Of a stretch of DNA of 64,000 nucleotides, positions 63,517 through 64,000 are shown piece by piece. A model generated the notes under the pieces. The model did not search any database, was not told the DNA's origin, and worked only from the letters and a program-made list of their open reading frames with translations. The first letter of the stretch is position 1; each line of letters opens with the position of its first letter. Source of the stretch: JANNWF01 sp038205755 (lineage in GTDB: Bacteria; Pseudomonadota; Gammaproteobacteria; Xanthomonadales; Xanthomonadaceae); the NCBI GenBank assembly GCA_038205755.1, contig JBBRBN010000003.1, positions 1 to 64,000 of the forward strand, written 5' to 3'. The position numbers were made by a program, and so were the translations under genes.

Positions 63517-64000
63517 ATGAATACCCTTGACCTGAAAATCGCCGCGCCGAATCGCCACCGCGCCACGCCCTGGCTGGTGGGCTTTGGATCAGTCGTTCTG
63601 GTGATGGCCCTGGGCGCAGCGTTTCCTCCCGGTGCGTGGTTCGAGAGCCTGATCAAGCCGACCTGGCAGCCGCCACCGTGGGTGTTTGCGCCAGTCTGGA
63701 CCACCTTGTATGCGCTGATGGGGCTGAGTTTCGCTTGGCTACTGCGCTGCCCTGCAAGCCCCGCCAGAAGCCGGGCAATCGGGCTTTTCACGGCGCAGCT
63801 ACTGCTCAACGCGGCCTGGACCCCATTGTTTTTCGGGCTGCACTCGCCGCTGCTGGCGCTGATCAATATCGCGCTGCTGTGGCTGGTGTTGATCGGCTGC
63901 ATTTCCAGCGTGCTGCGGGTGCATGCCGCAGCCGGCTGGATCCTTCTTCCGACCTTCGCCTGGGTATCGTTTGCGCTGGTGCTCAATGGCGTGATTGTCG
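63517..64000 (+). CDS. tspO: TspO/MBR-family tryptophan-rich membrane protein (runs off the window)
   Basis: 161 codons visible from ATG 63517, open at the window end, nearly full length for the family. Five TM segments and the signature residues PPGAWFESLIKPTWQPPPWVFAPVWTTLY (in parts: KPTWQPP, PVWTTLYALMG), NAAWTPLFFGLHSP and a final FAWVSFALVLN. TspO binds porphyrins and steroids in the outer or inner membrane and takes part in stress responses. It lies behind a sigma-54 promoter next to the activator gene. Confidence 0.9.
   Translation, partial: MNTLDLKIAAPNRHRATPWLVGFGSVVLVMALGAAFPPGAWFESLIKPTWQPPPWVFAPVWTTLYALMGLSFAWLLRCPASPARSRAIGLFTAQLLLNAAWTPLFFGLHSPLLALINIALLWLVLIGCISSVLRVHAAAGWILLPTFAWVSFALVLNGVIV

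Overview
The window is high-GC gammaproteobacterial chromosome. It most resembles the Lysobacterales (Xanthomonadales): an M2-family (ACE-like) peptidyl-dipeptidase lipoprotein, a separate RelA with a degenerate HD domain, an HrpA/RecQ pair, minCDE, a Gld-type ABC operon and a secreted protein with the phenylalanine/GFE motif common in that group. This is inference from gene content; no rRNA or tRNA was recognised. Genes are dense, often with 4-bp start/stop overlaps, and GTG or TTG starts are frequent (minD, minE, PBP1b, the large glycosyltransferase, relA).

Layout. 0-4.3 kb: SPFH membrane protein with two very small partners, an alpha/beta hydrolase, a PH-like membrane protein and a VanY-type carboxypeptidase. 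4.3-9.4 kb: AlkA glycosylase and a large secreted double-DUF4394/penicillin-acylase fusion. 9.6-14.7 kb: Gld-type ABC operon with DUF4340 and DUF423 genes. 15-18.3 kb: SRPBCC membrane protein and a DesK/LuxR-type two-component pair. 18.4-23.5 kb: GNAT, minC, minD, minE, a HEAGH protein and the M2 peptidase. 23.5-28.1 kb is the plastic part: a 169-bp inverted-repeat element, a dispersed palindrome, a noncoding stretch ending in a strong terminator, an internally deleted Rieske oxygenase pseudogene, a Bcr/CflA efflux gene and an IS1634-like element abutting a palindromic repeat. 28.1-48.6 kb: methyltransferase, mgtE, the operon PBP1b/TPR lipoprotein/DinG-type helicase/TsaB, a 1555-residue multi-domain glycosyltransferase, a Ser/Thr kinase, relA and secreted proteins. 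48.6-54.6 kb: hrpA and recQ, divergent.

54.7-64 kb is the most interesting region. It holds genes for small membrane or envelope stress proteins (DUF2383, DUF1328, triple BON, YqjD/YqjE/YqjK-like, a lipid-kinase-like protein, a metallophosphoesterase, TspO). With them lie a receiver-histidine kinase protein and a sigma-54 activator with an intact GAFTGA loop. Sequences with the -24/-12 layout of sigma-54 promoters precede DUF2383, DUF1328, an unannotated 60-residue ORF at the head of the Yqj-like operon, and tspO. I infer a local RpoN-controlled envelope-stress regulon whose regulator is encoded in its middle.

Three short palindromic or inverted-repeat families occur in or beside gene ends, and several supply the stop codon of the adjacent gene.
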